Shown here: positions 32,601-44,170 of the stretch, piece by piece
Layout: every line of letters starts with the position of its first letter
How positions within the stretch are numbered: the stretch's first letter is position 1
DNA from: Litsea cubeba
Taxonomy: Eukaryota > Streptophyta > Magnoliopsida > Laurales > Lauraceae
NCBI GenBank assembly: GCA_012931725.1
Contig: CM022946.1
Span: forward strand, 50,397,477-50,461,476
DNA length: 64,000 nucleotides
Reading direction: 5' to 3'
Translations under genes and position numbers: made by a program
Notes under the pieces: generated by a model
The model's input: only the letters and a program-made list of their open reading frames with translations
Database searches by the model: none
What the model was told of the DNA's origin: nothing

Positions 32601-33419
32601 TCGCCAGAGGGACTGGTCATAGAACAAGCCTTCACCTTGAACTTCAAAGCGACGAACAATGAAGCGGAGTACGAAGCTCTGATAGCAGGGCTGAATAGAG
32701 CCTGAATCCTCGGAGCCCAGCAATTGGTGGTCTTCAGCGATTCACAACTGGTAACTAGCCAACTCACTGGAGACTACCAAGCCAGGGACGACAGGATGGC
32801 GGCCTACTTAGCTCTCGCGAAGAAACTACTCTCTCATTTTCAGGCAGCCGAGGTCAGGCAAATCTCCAGAGATACCAACACGCATGCTGATGCGCTTGCA
32901 AACCTGGCCTCCGCTGTCGAAGTAGGAAATAAAAGGACCGTTGAGGTCGGATCGATACCAAGATCAAGCCTAGAGCTCCACTCATCTCGGCAAGTCCTGT
33001 GCGTTGATCTCGGCCCGAGCTGGATGGACCCAATCATCTCTTACTTGAAGGACGACCAGCTCCCCGAAGACAAGAATGAAGCCCACCGAATCAGACTCAA
33101 GGCAGCTCGATTCTGGCCATCTCCTGAAGGTAAGCTCTACAGAAAATCCTTCACAGGTCCCTACCTCCAATGCGTCCATCCGAGCAAGGTGGACGACTTT
33201 CTGTATTAGATCCATGAAGGAATCTGCGGAAGTCACATCGAAGGGCGATCACTGGCCTACAGAGCAATAAGCCAAGGTTATTGGTGGCCATACATGCAGA
33301 AGGATGCGCAGGTATACGCCAGAAAGTACGAAAAATGTCAGAAGTTCTCCCATTCTCTTCACCAGCCAGCGCAAGACCTGAGTCCCCTCTCTAGTCCATG
33401 GCCCTTCGCTCAATGGGGG
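29642..33419 (+). pseudogene. pol: Pol of element B: protease, RT, RNase H, integrase N-terminus
   Basis: Order: a zinc-finger-like CAYHKQNGHKTEEC (about 30100); protease IDSGSSSEVLYY (30548); RT with VMPFGLKNAGATYQR (31590) and YIDDMV (31679); RNase H with FVNGSS where A has FVDGSS, then NNEAEYEAL and FSDSQLV; and the integrase zinc finger region. Stops include 29891 (TAA), 30089 (TAG), 31253 (TAG), 31709 (TAG), 32364 (TAG), 32703 (TGA) and 33208 (TAG), with a one-base insertion near 32010. Several stops are CAG-to-TAG or CGA-to-TGA against element A. The sequence breaks at 33419 within integrase, where element C is inserted, and resumes at 53441. Confidence 0.9.
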
Positions 33420-35958
33420 TGATGGAACAGCGCTTACGCTCGGTTCTACCGGGGTCGGCGGACGTGGGAGTCCGTTGGATCCGGCCCTTTCGTAACTGGA
33501 AGGGGGCAGAGGCGTGCATCAACATTTCTTTTTGTGTGGGTGTGCTAGATTTTCTATTTTACTTGGAATTGCAAGTGGTGATCCGGAGATCAACCTTCGC
33601 AAGTAAAAAGGAAATCAACTTCTTTCAAGTTTTCAATTGCACATATATTTAAGAAAAGAGACATTTTCTTGATTTGCCGTGAAAAGCGATTTTTTTTACA
33701 TTCATAGCCGGCGTTTATAGCCGATTTACAATCCTTATCAATAATGAAAGACAAGAGTTGTGATTTTTGTCTCTTTTGAAAAAATACAAGCTACAATGAA
33801 AAAGCAAGAAAAGGAGGATCTAACTTCTCAGGAGATTGTGGGGGACCCGTTCAGATTGACGGTCACAAGCCATATGTGGACTTCGCCATCATCCATGCAG
33901 ATGAGAAGAGAGGATGCTATTGATTCGCCTGGCTTGGCTATAACCTCAGGTTTTTAGAGGACAAAGACCAAAATGAGGTCCTATGTCCAATAAAAAACAA
34001 AGTAGACGGGCTGAAAAGCCACGTATAAGCCATTGGAGGCAGAAGGAGAAGGCAAGGACCTTGGGGCGGGGTACCCCCCAAGGGACTTTTGTCACCTTGT
34101 AGCGGTGGTCGGTGTAGGATTTCCGCAGAGTTTTCTCTCTTTGATGCCTTTTTCTGTCTGAGTTTTCGGATTTTCTGCAGTCTGTTATGTGTTCTCTGCT
34201 GTCTATGTTGTTTTTCTTCTTGGAGAGCTCTCCTATTTATAGGCTTTTAGGTAGCCATTTAGGAGGGTTTATGGGCTTTTATTGTCAGTAAGCCGCATAA
34301 TGGGAGGAGTTACAGGATTAATTCCTTTATTTTGTAACTCCTTTTTCTTGGCTTTTGATTGGCCGGAGGAGATTGAGGGCATTTAATCGCCTTTAGCCGC
34401 CATGATGGGAGGAGTTTCATGGGTTAAATGCCATGAATCTCTTGACTTGTAACTCCTAAATACTTGTTTCTGATTGGGCCATCCAAAGAAATGGATTAAT
34501 GACTGTAATAAAGCTAGTCAATTAATCGCATTAAGTGAACGCCGAGCAGTTGAAGAGTCGCGGGCCGTGCCGCGTCTTTTGGGATTCTTCTGGCGATGAT
34601 CATCGATGGATCTTTATGTAGATCGACATCGGATGACCATGTAACTTCAAGTGTCGGTTGCCAATAGCGGGTCGGTGCCATCTGTCCTGTCGCTTTCTCC
34701 ATCGGTCAGGTAGAAAGCACACTTTTTTTGGTTGACCAGTTGGCGATCAATGTTGATTTTGATACTCTTGATGATTAACCCGTGTTTTTGACGGATGTCA
34801 GAGGATTTGGTGTCTCAAAAGTATGAATTTTGAAAAATACCAGAGGCCGAACGCTTCGAATCGCGAAAAAATGGCGAAAAACGGGGTTTCCGGGGCCCAC
34901 CGGGCGATCCCGGGCCCCAGGGTCGCAGGGGTGGGGGGTTTTTTTCCCCCTTTTGTCCCGTTTTGAGTCCGTTTTTGCTGTTTTTTTTATTCTTTTTTCT
35001 TCTGTATTTTTCCTTGAAATTTTTGATCATTTATTGGCCTAATTTCCCTGTACAAAACCTGATGAGAATCCTTGTATTTTATTTTTCAAAGTTTCCAATT
35101 TTCTGAGAAAGCCGAAGACTTTGTCGCGCAGAGCTGCCGATTTTCCGTCAGAATATGAAACTGGGCCAAACGATGTCGGAATGACCTGAAATTTGAGGTG
35201 AAGCCTCCTGAGCAAAAAATAAGACCAACCATAGGCTTTTGTTTGAGTTTTGAAGCCGTTTGGGGTCCTATCACCAGTAGGCTTGCTTTTATCGCGATGA
35301 AGATGTCGCGGCTTGATGTGCGGTCAACCGATGTCCGATTGACTTGAAATTTGACAGGAAACCTATTGGAGTCATTTTGAGATGATCTATAGGCTCTGTC
35401 TTGAAAACCATGGTCTCGGGGAGCTTCGCCGCCGAGAGGCCTGATTTGGCTTCCGAGCGTCAAAGTATGGTCAAATGTTGTCGAAATGACCTGAAATTTG
35501 ACGTGTAGCCCTTTGTAAGCATTTTGAAGCCGTCCATGTGCTCTATCTGATGAGTTATGGCCTCGGTGGTTCTCACCGCCGAGAGGCTTGATTTAGCTGT
35601 TCGAGGGTTGATGTAGGGTCAAATGTTGTCGGTTTGACTCGGAACTTGACGTTGAGCCTTTTGGATGTATTTTGAGACCATCCATCGGCTCTGATCGAAG
35701 AATTGGTGTCTCCGATGCTTTCGCCGCTGGGAGCTCCTTTTCAGCTGCCGGAGAAGCGAAGTTAGGCCAAATTATTTTGAAATGGCCCGAAACTTCTTGC
35801 GTACTTCTCTTTTGGCTGTCTTGAAGAATCTTGCAGTTTTTGTTTGATTCTGACAAGATTTGATTTTTTGGAAGCAGCATTGCCTATTTATGGCAGGTTG
35901 CGACTTCATGTAGCTCTTTGGATCTTGAAGAGGCAAAGTGACATTTTTGGTGTCAACA
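33420..35958 (-). repeat. 3' LTR of element C
   Basis: It is a direct copy of 50926-53435 with dispersed substitutions and an extra G-rich stretch of about 40 bases near 34905-34945. The TATA box on the minus strand is at 34234-34241. Confidence 0.95.
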
Positions 35959-35970
35959 AATGCCCCCTCG
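35959..35970 (-). other. Polypurine tract of element C
   Basis: The minus strand reads CTCGAGGGGGCATT directly before the LTR start TGTTGACACC. G-rich tracts of this form prime plus-strand DNA synthesis in gypsy elements. Confidence 0.75.
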
Positions 35971-36179
35971 AGGTGCAGCGACGAGTTGCTTTAACTTTTG
36001 TAGTCGATGTGCCTCGAAGAGATTTGTGAAGGAGAGCCTGTGACTGGACCAAGAGTCTTTGAGCAGTCTTTCTTTTTTTGGTATTTGTAGCCTTTTGAGC
36101 TTCCAGGGGAATTTTATGGTAGTGAAAGGGATCACGTACCATCTCGAGGCAAAGTTTTGAAGATGACATCAGGGTTTTG

Positions 36180-36400
36180 ACCTTGTGACCTAACAAGCTA
36201 TATGTGGAAGGTTAGGGGGTAGGGTTTGGTTTTGACCGTGTGACCCAACAAGCTGTATGTGGAATGTTGGGGGATCAATTTTGGTTTTGATCTTGTGACC
36301 TAACAGGCTGTATGTGGCAAGTTAGGGGATCAGGTTTTGGTTTTTGGTTTCGGTCTTGTGACCTAACAAGCTGTATGTGGCAAGTTAGGGGACCAGGTTT
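36180..36400 (+). repeat. Short tandem repeats near the polypurine tract of C
   Basis: The phrase 'cttgtgacctaacaagctgtatgtggcaagttaggg' recurs about four times (36183-36395), with period near 60 bases. It is non-coding and lies upstream of the plus-strand gene. Confidence 0.75.
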
Positions 36401-37005
36401 TGGTTTGGATTTTTGCAGAATGTCAATTTCAAGATTTTGGCTCAATTTGGTAGATGAGGCTGGATGGTTTGATTTTTGGAAGCTCATGGGGCTTGGAATT
36501 CTCTTTTGTATGGTCGAATCAACTCAAAAGAGGCATGGAACCATTTTTGTATGCTCTTGGTAAGAAGGATTTCTCTTCGACTAAAAGCCCAAAGTTTTTT
36601 TTTTTTTTTGTGCCTAGGTGGTCAAACATGGCTCATATGGGCTAACCCATGGGACCTTAAGCTTTTTGGAATGGCTTAGATCTCATATGGTGTCATTTTT
36701 GTAAAGAATATCTAAAAATATCTCTTTTGGATAGAGAATATCTAAAAATATCTTTACTTGGAGAGAATCTCTCATGTTCCATTTATTTTGGGAGATGATA
36801 TCTTAAGATATCTTTCGTTTGGGAAAGAATCTTTCATTGATCCTATCTTTTGGGAGAAAATCTCTCATTGATTTCTTTTTGGGAGAAAAATCCCTCAAGA
36901 TATCTTTCTTTTGGGAAAGAATCTTTCTAATTTCTTTCTTTTGGTAAGGTTACTAATTAGTAACACTTACCTCTTTCTTCTTTCCTTCTTTGGTTTGCTC
37001 TCTTC

Positions 37006-37013
37006 TATAAAAG
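37006..37013 (+). promoter_or_regulatory. TATA box of the antisense gene in element C
   Basis: TATAAAAG sits 129 bases before the ATG at 37135, with a CTT/TTC-rich leader between. It faces away from the element's own LTR promoter, so it would drive the plus-strand gene independently. Confidence 0.65.
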
Positions 37014-37134
37014 CAAGGAGGAGGTTGGATCTCTTGCTCTTATTGCTTTCTTTTGCAACAATCCCAAGAGGGCTTCAAGACCAAGAGTTCTTCTTCTTCA
37101 AGATCTTCAAGACTTTTCTTCTTCTTCTCCATCA

Positions 37135-40100
37135 ATGGCTTCAAGTAAGTTCCCTTTTTCAAGAAAACCCCATTGTAGGAAAAAAGTTCTTTCTTTCTTT
37201 TTTGCTCCTTTTTTTTTACACTTTTTTTTTGCTTGCTTTCGTTTTCTTTTCTTTTTTGCATGTTTTTTTTTTCCTTTTGTGGGCCGTACGGACAGATCCG
37301 TACGGATCTGGCCGTACGGCCACGGGGCCTGTGGGCCAGCCCCTTTTTTCTTTTCTTTTTTTTTTTGTTTTCTTTCCCTCTTTTTTTTGAGAAAGTTTCT
37401 TTTCTTTTTTTTTTGTTTTCGTTCTCCCCTTTTTTTTTTAGAAAGTTTCTTTTTTTTTCGCTCATCATGATAATGCATTTTATTTTTTTTGCAAACCAAG
37501 ATGTTCATGCATGTATATTTTTTTGTAAATTGAATTGTAGCATGATGTGATAGCATACCTGAAAGTTTTCGCAAATTTAGAAATTTGGAGCTTGCATCGA
37601 TGTTGGGCCCTTCCTGATTTTGCGGAGACTTTGAGGTTCTGAAAGTTTGGAGTTTCGGAGCTCGCAGCAATGTTGAGCCCATCTTCAAGCTTTCTATTTT
37701 CTTTCGGGATAGTTCCTTTTCTTCGGAATTGCCCCGGCATCATGTCAAAATTTCGCTAGATTTTTTTTTTAGCGAGATTCTGTCATTTTGATGTTTGATC
37801 TTTTTTTTTCCATCCTTTGTAGGTGGTTCTTCCAGAACGAACAAGGGTAAAGAGCTTGCTACAAGCATACCTCGTCGATCTGCTAGATCTTCTAATCCGG
37901 CCGTTCAGCAGGCCTTTGAGAAGGTCCAGTATGTTGAGAGAAATTTGGAAGAATGCGACTCCCTCAACAGAGATGAGATGAGGCAGCGACTGATCGCTCT
38001 CATGGGAGAGGAATTCTATAAGATCATGGTAAGCAGTCATCCACGGGTGATGGGAGATCAGAGTGTTTTACCCAAGCCTACCTTCTTCTTTGGTGATGCC
38101 GTCCCTGATGACATGACATACCATAGGAGATGTTTTCAGTTCTCTTTCACAGCAGATGGTGAGAAGAAGATTGTTGCTACCCGGTCGACGTTTGATTGCA
38201 CCGTCTCGATCATGAGCCTTGCCCCCACGTGCTCTAAGAGGGAAGATCCTCCAAGCTGGGTGAGAAGGACAAATGTAATCAAGACCGGGGTTTTTGTTGG
38301 CGGTTCTCCTGGATATATGGAGAGGTCGCCTGTTGACATGGACCTGTTGATGCCATCCAGCGGCTACCAGGGCTCTGATTATCCGTCGGTCGATTTGAGA
38401 CCGGTGGGCCTTGGTATTTTCCGCGGTGACGGCAGCAATTGGATAAAGCCTTTTCGACTTCGTGGCCGTTTCAATGCTGACTCCGAGTGGAAGTCGTGGA
38501 CTGATCGCGTCCTGCTGATTGGTGGCGCCGTTTTGAAGGAAGACGAGATTTTTGATGCGGTCCGCGCCTTTAGGGAGACCGTGATCTTTTTCGACGAGGC
38601 CTTCATGGCTATGCTGGAATCATTCCTCCCACAAACCAATACCTTCGTTGTGACGAATGGTGAGCTTGGTTTCTTTTTGAAGGAGCTGAGCGCCATTACT
38701 GGATTGCCCATCCTTGGCAAACTCTATGAGGTGTTTATGCCGATCGACAGCGTCCTTGAGGAGCAGTCTGAGGAGTTCAGGTTTCTGTACTTTCAGCTCG
38801 TCGCTTTCTACGATTTTTTGAAGGAGAAAGAGGGTTTGAAAGTTAGATCCAGTAGTTGGAAGAGTTCTAACTCTTCGTTCCCCAACTTTTTTAATGGCAG
38901 GGAGTCTTCTGATAGTGTGACCCAGGAAGCCAGGGCTCAGGATCCAAGTTTGAAGAAGATCTTGGTTATGCAAGAAGAGTTGAGAGATTTCTGTGCGAGT
39001 ACAAACGCCATATGTCCTGACATTGCACTGCGGAGAGATCTCGCTGTTTACCTCACTTATTGGCTTGGTGAGGCTATTTTTGCTGGAGGAGATGGAACGC
39101 ACATCAGGCCGCATTGTATTTTTCCGGCTTGTCAGATGGCATTTGGAGAGCAGCTGGCTTTGGTGCCAGCTCTTTACTCCTACCTGTGTACCGAACTGCA
39201 GGCTGCTACTTTTTTGGTTCGGCTTGGGCTCCCTATGAATAGGGTATTTTCAGCTCACATCTTTTATTCGTGGTACGTGTACCACTGTCCTGGCTTCCAC
39301 TGGCTGGGTGCTGCACAGGATGATGATCCTCTGATGATTCGGCTGGCTAAGGGCAAAGCCGTGTCCGAATCACTTTTGCTTGCCCGCATGAGGATCCGAC
39401 GGTTCAGGGACGTCGAGATATGGTAGTCTTCAGTGAAGCTTTCTCCGGAGTTGCGGAAGAAGGCTTTTGATTTTGGTGCCTCTCGAGACTCTACCAGGGC
39501 GGGGTCGGGAAGGCATTACTCCTTGACAAATGCAGAGAAGGAGTGGCTTTTCAGCATACGTGTCGGCACGATGGTGTACCGCAGACATCTTTTCGTCGAC
39601 ATCCAGCCGTAGGTACCCTCTCGCTTTGCTTTGCAGTTGGGCTTCTCTCAAGGCATTGTTGGAGCGCCTTCAAGCATGGTGAAGCGCTTTGGAGGTTTAC
39701 AGGACGGGAGAAATGCATGGGCTTTCTATAGTGCTGAAGACACTACAGCCATGATCTCTTATCCTGTGTGTTAACTTCCCGGACTGCCGGCTTTGCGAAG
39801 TGGTTCGCGGAGAGCTTTTCGGCATATCGGGGGCTTTCCATGAAGGAGCTTGATGTGAAGCTGGCATCTAGAAAGGGCCTTGGAAAGTCGGATGGCGTCC
39901 GGCGAGAGGAAGTTTGGGCCTTCCTTTCTGGAGAGAAGCACAAGATAGGCTTTCTCGGTGACCAGGGCGTCATTGGTTCTGAAGCTGGTCGAGAAATACC
40001 TGATGAGGCTTTAGAGCAGCTAGAACAGGAGGAAGTCGAACTTGGTGCTTGGATGCAAGCTGCGCAAAGGCAAGCTTCCGTGGAGTCTACTGATAAGGGT

Positions 40101-41734
40101 AGACCATCCAATGAGGAGTCAAGTGGAAGACCTAACTCTGACAGCGGGGCAGGTTCCTCTAAGAAACGAGCCCGCAGGAGTAAGAGGAGGAGGATGAGTC
40201 ATCGCAGCAAGGGGCAGCATGAGGACTCTCCTGACTTGGAAGTCCCTCTTACTATCAATGAGGATGTGCCAGTGGATGCTGACGAGCCTCCAGAGAAGAG
40301 AAGCCGAGAAGAAGAGACCGTCGGTGAAGGTATGATTCTTCCTTTTTCTCTTTCCATTTCTTTTCATGGAATTTTTCCATGCTCCGATTTGCTTCTTGTT
40401 TCTGCTTTTCTCTTTTTTTTTTAGCAGAGGAAGACTTGGTGATGCCTGAGGTTCCGACTGATGAGGTGGTGACGGATCCTGTCGGGGCACCTGAAGAAGA
40501 ACCGAGGGACTCTGGAGTGAATCCAGAATCTCCAATTGGTATAACTTCTTTTGCTTTCTTCTTTTTGTGTTTGTGACTTGGTTTGCTAACATTTTTCTTG
40601 TCAGCTGACTTGCCACAGGATTCCGATGACTTTGAACCATCGATGGACGCAAATGTTGATGATGCTTCCGATGAGTTCATGGAGGAAGAGAGTGTTCCGC
40701 CAGTCATCGAAGAAGGTATTTTGTAGTAATAACTCTGATAATGATTTTCAAACAGGATCATATTCATACCTTTTTGTGTTTCTTTGGCAGGTTTTGAAGT
40801 GACAGAGGAGGGTCCGTCGCTTCCTTTAGAACTAAAGCAAGGGATGCCAGAGGTTGATTCAGAGGTAGGGACTCCTTGGACCAGTTCTGACACTGTTGAG
40901 GAGATACCTCGTGTTGAGATTCCTTCCCGAGCAGGAGCAGCTTCAACTGGAAAGAGTTCTTTTGTTACTCTTCCAACGAGTGATGACATGAGCAGCCGAC
41001 CAATGGAGTTGGGCGAATCTTCAGCTGGGCCATCTTTTCTTTTTGCGAAGAAGGTGGTGGTGCGGGTTCTGAGCTCTTGGATTGAGACTCTCCTTGCTGG
41101 GCACTTAGATGCCGGATTTGGCATGATCCAGCATGTGTAGGAGATTCTCAGTGATGCCGAAGAAGCTGGTCTGGATGTCACAGGTGCCAGGGCAATCGTT
41201 GATAGGATCATTGAGCTGTGTGACAAATGGTTTAAGACCATAGGTTTTCCTAACGACCAGTTCTTCAAGGAGATGTTCCTCGACCCTGCGGATAAGGCTC
41301 AGTCTAACCTGGATGAGGCTACACAAAGCATGAAGCAGATAGTCCGAGAGAAGAACTTAGAAGAGCTAGCCATCATTGGGCTGACACATGACCTTAACAT
41401 CCTTGATAGGGAGGTCGGTGAGGCCAGGAAATGTCTTGAGCATCTGCAGGCACAAGTCGCTGCCAAGTGGGCTGCAATAACAGAGGCTCGTGACAGGGAG
41501 AGTGCTCTGATTCGCCGGGTTGCAGATGCCGATCGAATTCTTAAAAGGAAGTCTAAAGAGAACAAACAATGGCGAACTGCTCGGAATAAGCTTCCCGATG
41601 TGAAAGAAGGGTTATAGCCCACCCCAGCATCTCATGGCAAGTTCCTGAAGAAGCGTGCCTTGGAATCCCTGATGGCTGAGGCCAAAAGTTTGCTTGAGGA
41701 GCTGAACTCTTGGCTGGAGACCATTTTTGGCTGA
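37135..41734 (+). pseudogene. Antisense PMD-like/coiled-coil gene of element C (5 exons)
   Basis: Exon 1 (37135-37144, MAS plus one base) is followed by a 678-bp GT-AG intron. Exon 2 (37823-40329) continues in frame as GSSRTNKGKELATS. It carries a PMD-like segment, ESFLPQTNTFVVTNGELGF then ELSAITGLPILGKLY (about 38615-38730), and ends in a basic KKRARRSKRRRMSHRSK nuclear-signal-like stretch. Small exons 40428-40538 and 40605-40715 and last exon 40791-41734 are joined by introns of 98, 66 and 75 bp, all in phase. The last exon ends in a coiled coil (QMKQIV..., LEHLQAQVAAKW). In-frame TAGs at 39424, 39610, 41138 and 41615 and a frameshift near 39765 break it. Antisense extra genes are known in plant Ty3/gypsy elements; their function is unknown. 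Confidence 0.82.
37282..37321. repeat. 40-bp near-perfect palindrome in intron 1 of the antisense gene
   Basis: GGCCGTACGGACAGATCCGT and the following 20 bases pair with one mismatch. The core word CCGTACGG occurs three times. It is strongly GC-rich inside a T-rich intron. Confidence 0.88.
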
Positions 41735-41886
41735 GCTCCTATTTTTTTTTTTTTTTTTAACAGAAACTATCCTTTTTTTTTTGGTACCACTTGTATTTTT
41801 TTGGTACTTTTTTTTTGTAGTGCTTGTGAACACTTTCTCTCTTTTTTTTGGTACCACATGTATTTTTTTGGTACTCTTCTTTTTTT

Positions 41887-42222
41887 GTTTTCCCTACGCT
41901 CACTTAAATCTTTTTGTGATGAAAGTAATTGCTAAATGGGATGCTTCTTTTTTTTGTTTTCCCTACGCTCACTTAAATCTTTTTGTGATAAAAGTAATTG
42001 CTAAATGGGATGCTTTTTTTTTTGTTTTCCCTACGCTCACTTAAATCTTTTTGTGATAAAAGTAATTGCTAAATGGGATGCTTTTTTTTTTTTGTTTTCC
42101 CTACGCTCACTTAAATCTTTTTGTGATAAAAGTAATTGCTAAATGGGATGTTTTTTTTTTTGTTTTCCCTACGCTCACTTAAATCTTTTTGTGATAAAAG
42201 TAATTGCTAAATGGGATTTGAT
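41887..42222 (+). repeat. Five tandem copies of a 68-70-bp unit
   Basis: Units start at about 41887, 41956, 42024, 42094 and 42162 with 'gttttccctacgctcactt' and are nearly identical, differing mainly in poly-T length. The array lies just past the stop of the antisense gene, so it is in its 3' region and in the 3' region of C's pol. Confidence 0.93.
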
Positions 42223-42280
42223 CAAAAGCTTGTCATTTTGTAGAAATCTTTTGTCAAATGATTGTTTTGGCATGAAAGCT

Positions 42281-42565
42281 AGATTTTATTTGTGGCATGG
42301 AAGCCGATTTTTGGCATTGATTGCCGGTTTTAGTGGCATCTATAGCTGGTTTTGGTGGCATTGATAGCCGAGTTTGTGGCATTGATAGCCGGGTTTTTTT
42401 TTTAAAGCCATTTTTTTTGTGGCATTGATAGCCGGTTATGTTTTGGTGGCATCTATAGCCGTTTTTTGTGGCATTTATAGCTGGTTTGGTTTTTGTGGCA
42501 ACTATAGCCGTTTTTGTGGCATCGATAGCCGGTTTTGTTTTGTGGCATTGATAGCCGGTTTGGTT
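42281..42565 (+). repeat. Repeats of a GTGGCATTGATAGCCGG unit
   Basis: About 12 irregular copies with 20-30-base spacing. A related word, 'catttatagccgatttt', occurs inside C's LTR at 51207-51240, linking the array to the LTR. Confidence 0.85.
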
Positions 42566-42568
42566 TTC

Positions 42569-43045
42569 AAAAATGCAAGTATCGACTAAAAGTCGCCTCC
42601 CTGCTGAATGTTCTTGCAAGTATCGATGGAATGTCGCATCCTTGCTCATTCGGTTGCGAGTATCGATGGAATGTCGTATCCTCGCGGATTTGGGTGCAAG
42701 CATCGATGGAATGTCGCATCCTTGCTTTTCAAAAATTTTGGTTTTGCGGGTACTGACTTGATGTCGTTTCCCCATGATTTTTGAAATTTGTGGTTTTCTC
42801 GAACCTTTGGGTTATGGATATCAACTGAAATGTTGTGTCTCCATGGTTTTTTAGGTTTTTTCGAACCTTTGAAATTTGGGTTGTGGATATCAACTGAAAT
42901 GTTGCATCTCCACGGTTATGGATTTTACAAGTATCGACGAAATGTCGCTTCCCTGCTATTTTGGAAGTGTCGAACGTGGTTCGTATGCTTCCGATTTGTA
43001 CGAGTATCGACTAAGCGTCGCTTCCCCGCGGTTTTTTGAAAAACC
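42569..43045 (+). repeat. Diverged repeats of a GCAAGTATCGATGGAATGTCGCATCC unit
   Basis: About eight copies at 50-60-base spacing, for example 42571, 42615, 42657, 42698 and 42927. Some have 'tatcaactgaaatgtt' in place of 'tatcgatggaatgtc'. Confidence 0.82.
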
Positions 43046-43386
43046 ATTTTTTTTTGTTTAAAGACACGAGGGTCATAAGTTTTGACCTAAAACCATTTAA
43101 GCGGTAAAAGGTAGGGTGGACTAGGGTGGAAATCCCTGAATCCGGATTTTGTTTCAAACCATGAATTTTGGGTTCAAGGGTTGAAAATTTTGGTCAAGTT
43201 AGGGAAAGGTTCCTAAACTTGGATTATTTTTTTTGAACAATGAAACGATGAAAGTAAGCATTGTTTAAATTTCTAGAAATTTCAACATTTAACATGAAAA
43301 TTCTAAAAAGAGTGGGTTTAGCGAGCGTGTACCTGGAAACCGGTTTTGGCCGTACAGGCATTGCTCTTACCCAGTTGGGTAAGTCT

Positions 43387-44170
43387 TCAAGGGTAGTACC
43401 ACTTTAAGAACTTACCGTTGATGGGCAGCATACATCTGTCACCTTCCATGTTTAGGAGTGCGTATGCGCCGTTGGAGAAAACCTTGTCGATGACGTAGGG
43501 TCCCTCCCATTTTGGCTCAAACTTGCCTTTGGACTTGTGAGCGAAGACCATTGGTCTTTTTACTGCAAGAACCAAGTCACCCTTTTTGTAGGCACGTTGC
43601 CTGACCTTTTTGTCGAAAGATCCTGCCATGCGTGCTTGGTAAAGTTCAATGCTTTGTTGAGCTTCGGGCCGTCTCTCATCGAGATTGTCCAGCTCATGGA
43701 GTCGCAATTTGACATTGCTTTCTTGAGTCATGTCATTTTGCAAAGATACCCTCAAGGAAGGAATTTGTACTTCCAAGGGCACGACAGCTTTGCATCCATA
43801 GACCAAGGAGAATGGTGTGCTATGGGTTGGTCCTCGAACGGTGGTTCGATAGGCCCACAAAGCTTCAGACATTTTATCGCTCCAGTCTCTTTTGTGACTA
43901 GAGGCCATTTTTTTGAGGATTTTGCAGAGTGTCTTGTTGAAAGCTTCTGCTAATCCGTTTGTTGCCGGATTGTATGGAGTCGAAGGACAGCTTTGGATTT
44001 TGTATTTGTAGCAGAACCTGTAGAATCGATGATCCCGGAATTGTGGTCCGTTATCATGGACGAATCTTTTGGGTATGCCGAAACGACAAATGATGTTGGT
44101 GCGCAGGAACTGAAGGACTGATGAGGTCTTCATTTCGTTGAACGCAAATGCTTCTGACCACTTGGAGATC
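43387..44170 (-). pseudogene. Integrase of element C, N-terminally deleted
   Basis: The frame starts inside the catalytic core: SKWSEAFAFNEMKTSSV, then FVHDNGPQF (second Asp) and NPATNGLAEAFNKTL (Glu). A C-terminal KWEGPYVIDKVFSNGAY...FLKWYYP region follows. The zinc finger and the first catalytic Asp are missing, because the deletion removing RT and RNase H joins the end of the protease frame to this point. It ends at 43387 with a stop. Confidence 0.9.

Noticed and set aside
37795..39426. 543-codon frame taken as an intact host gene
   Set aside because: It lies fully inside element C between its LTRs, continues in frame past the stop at 39424, and the true start is a short upstream exon at 37135.
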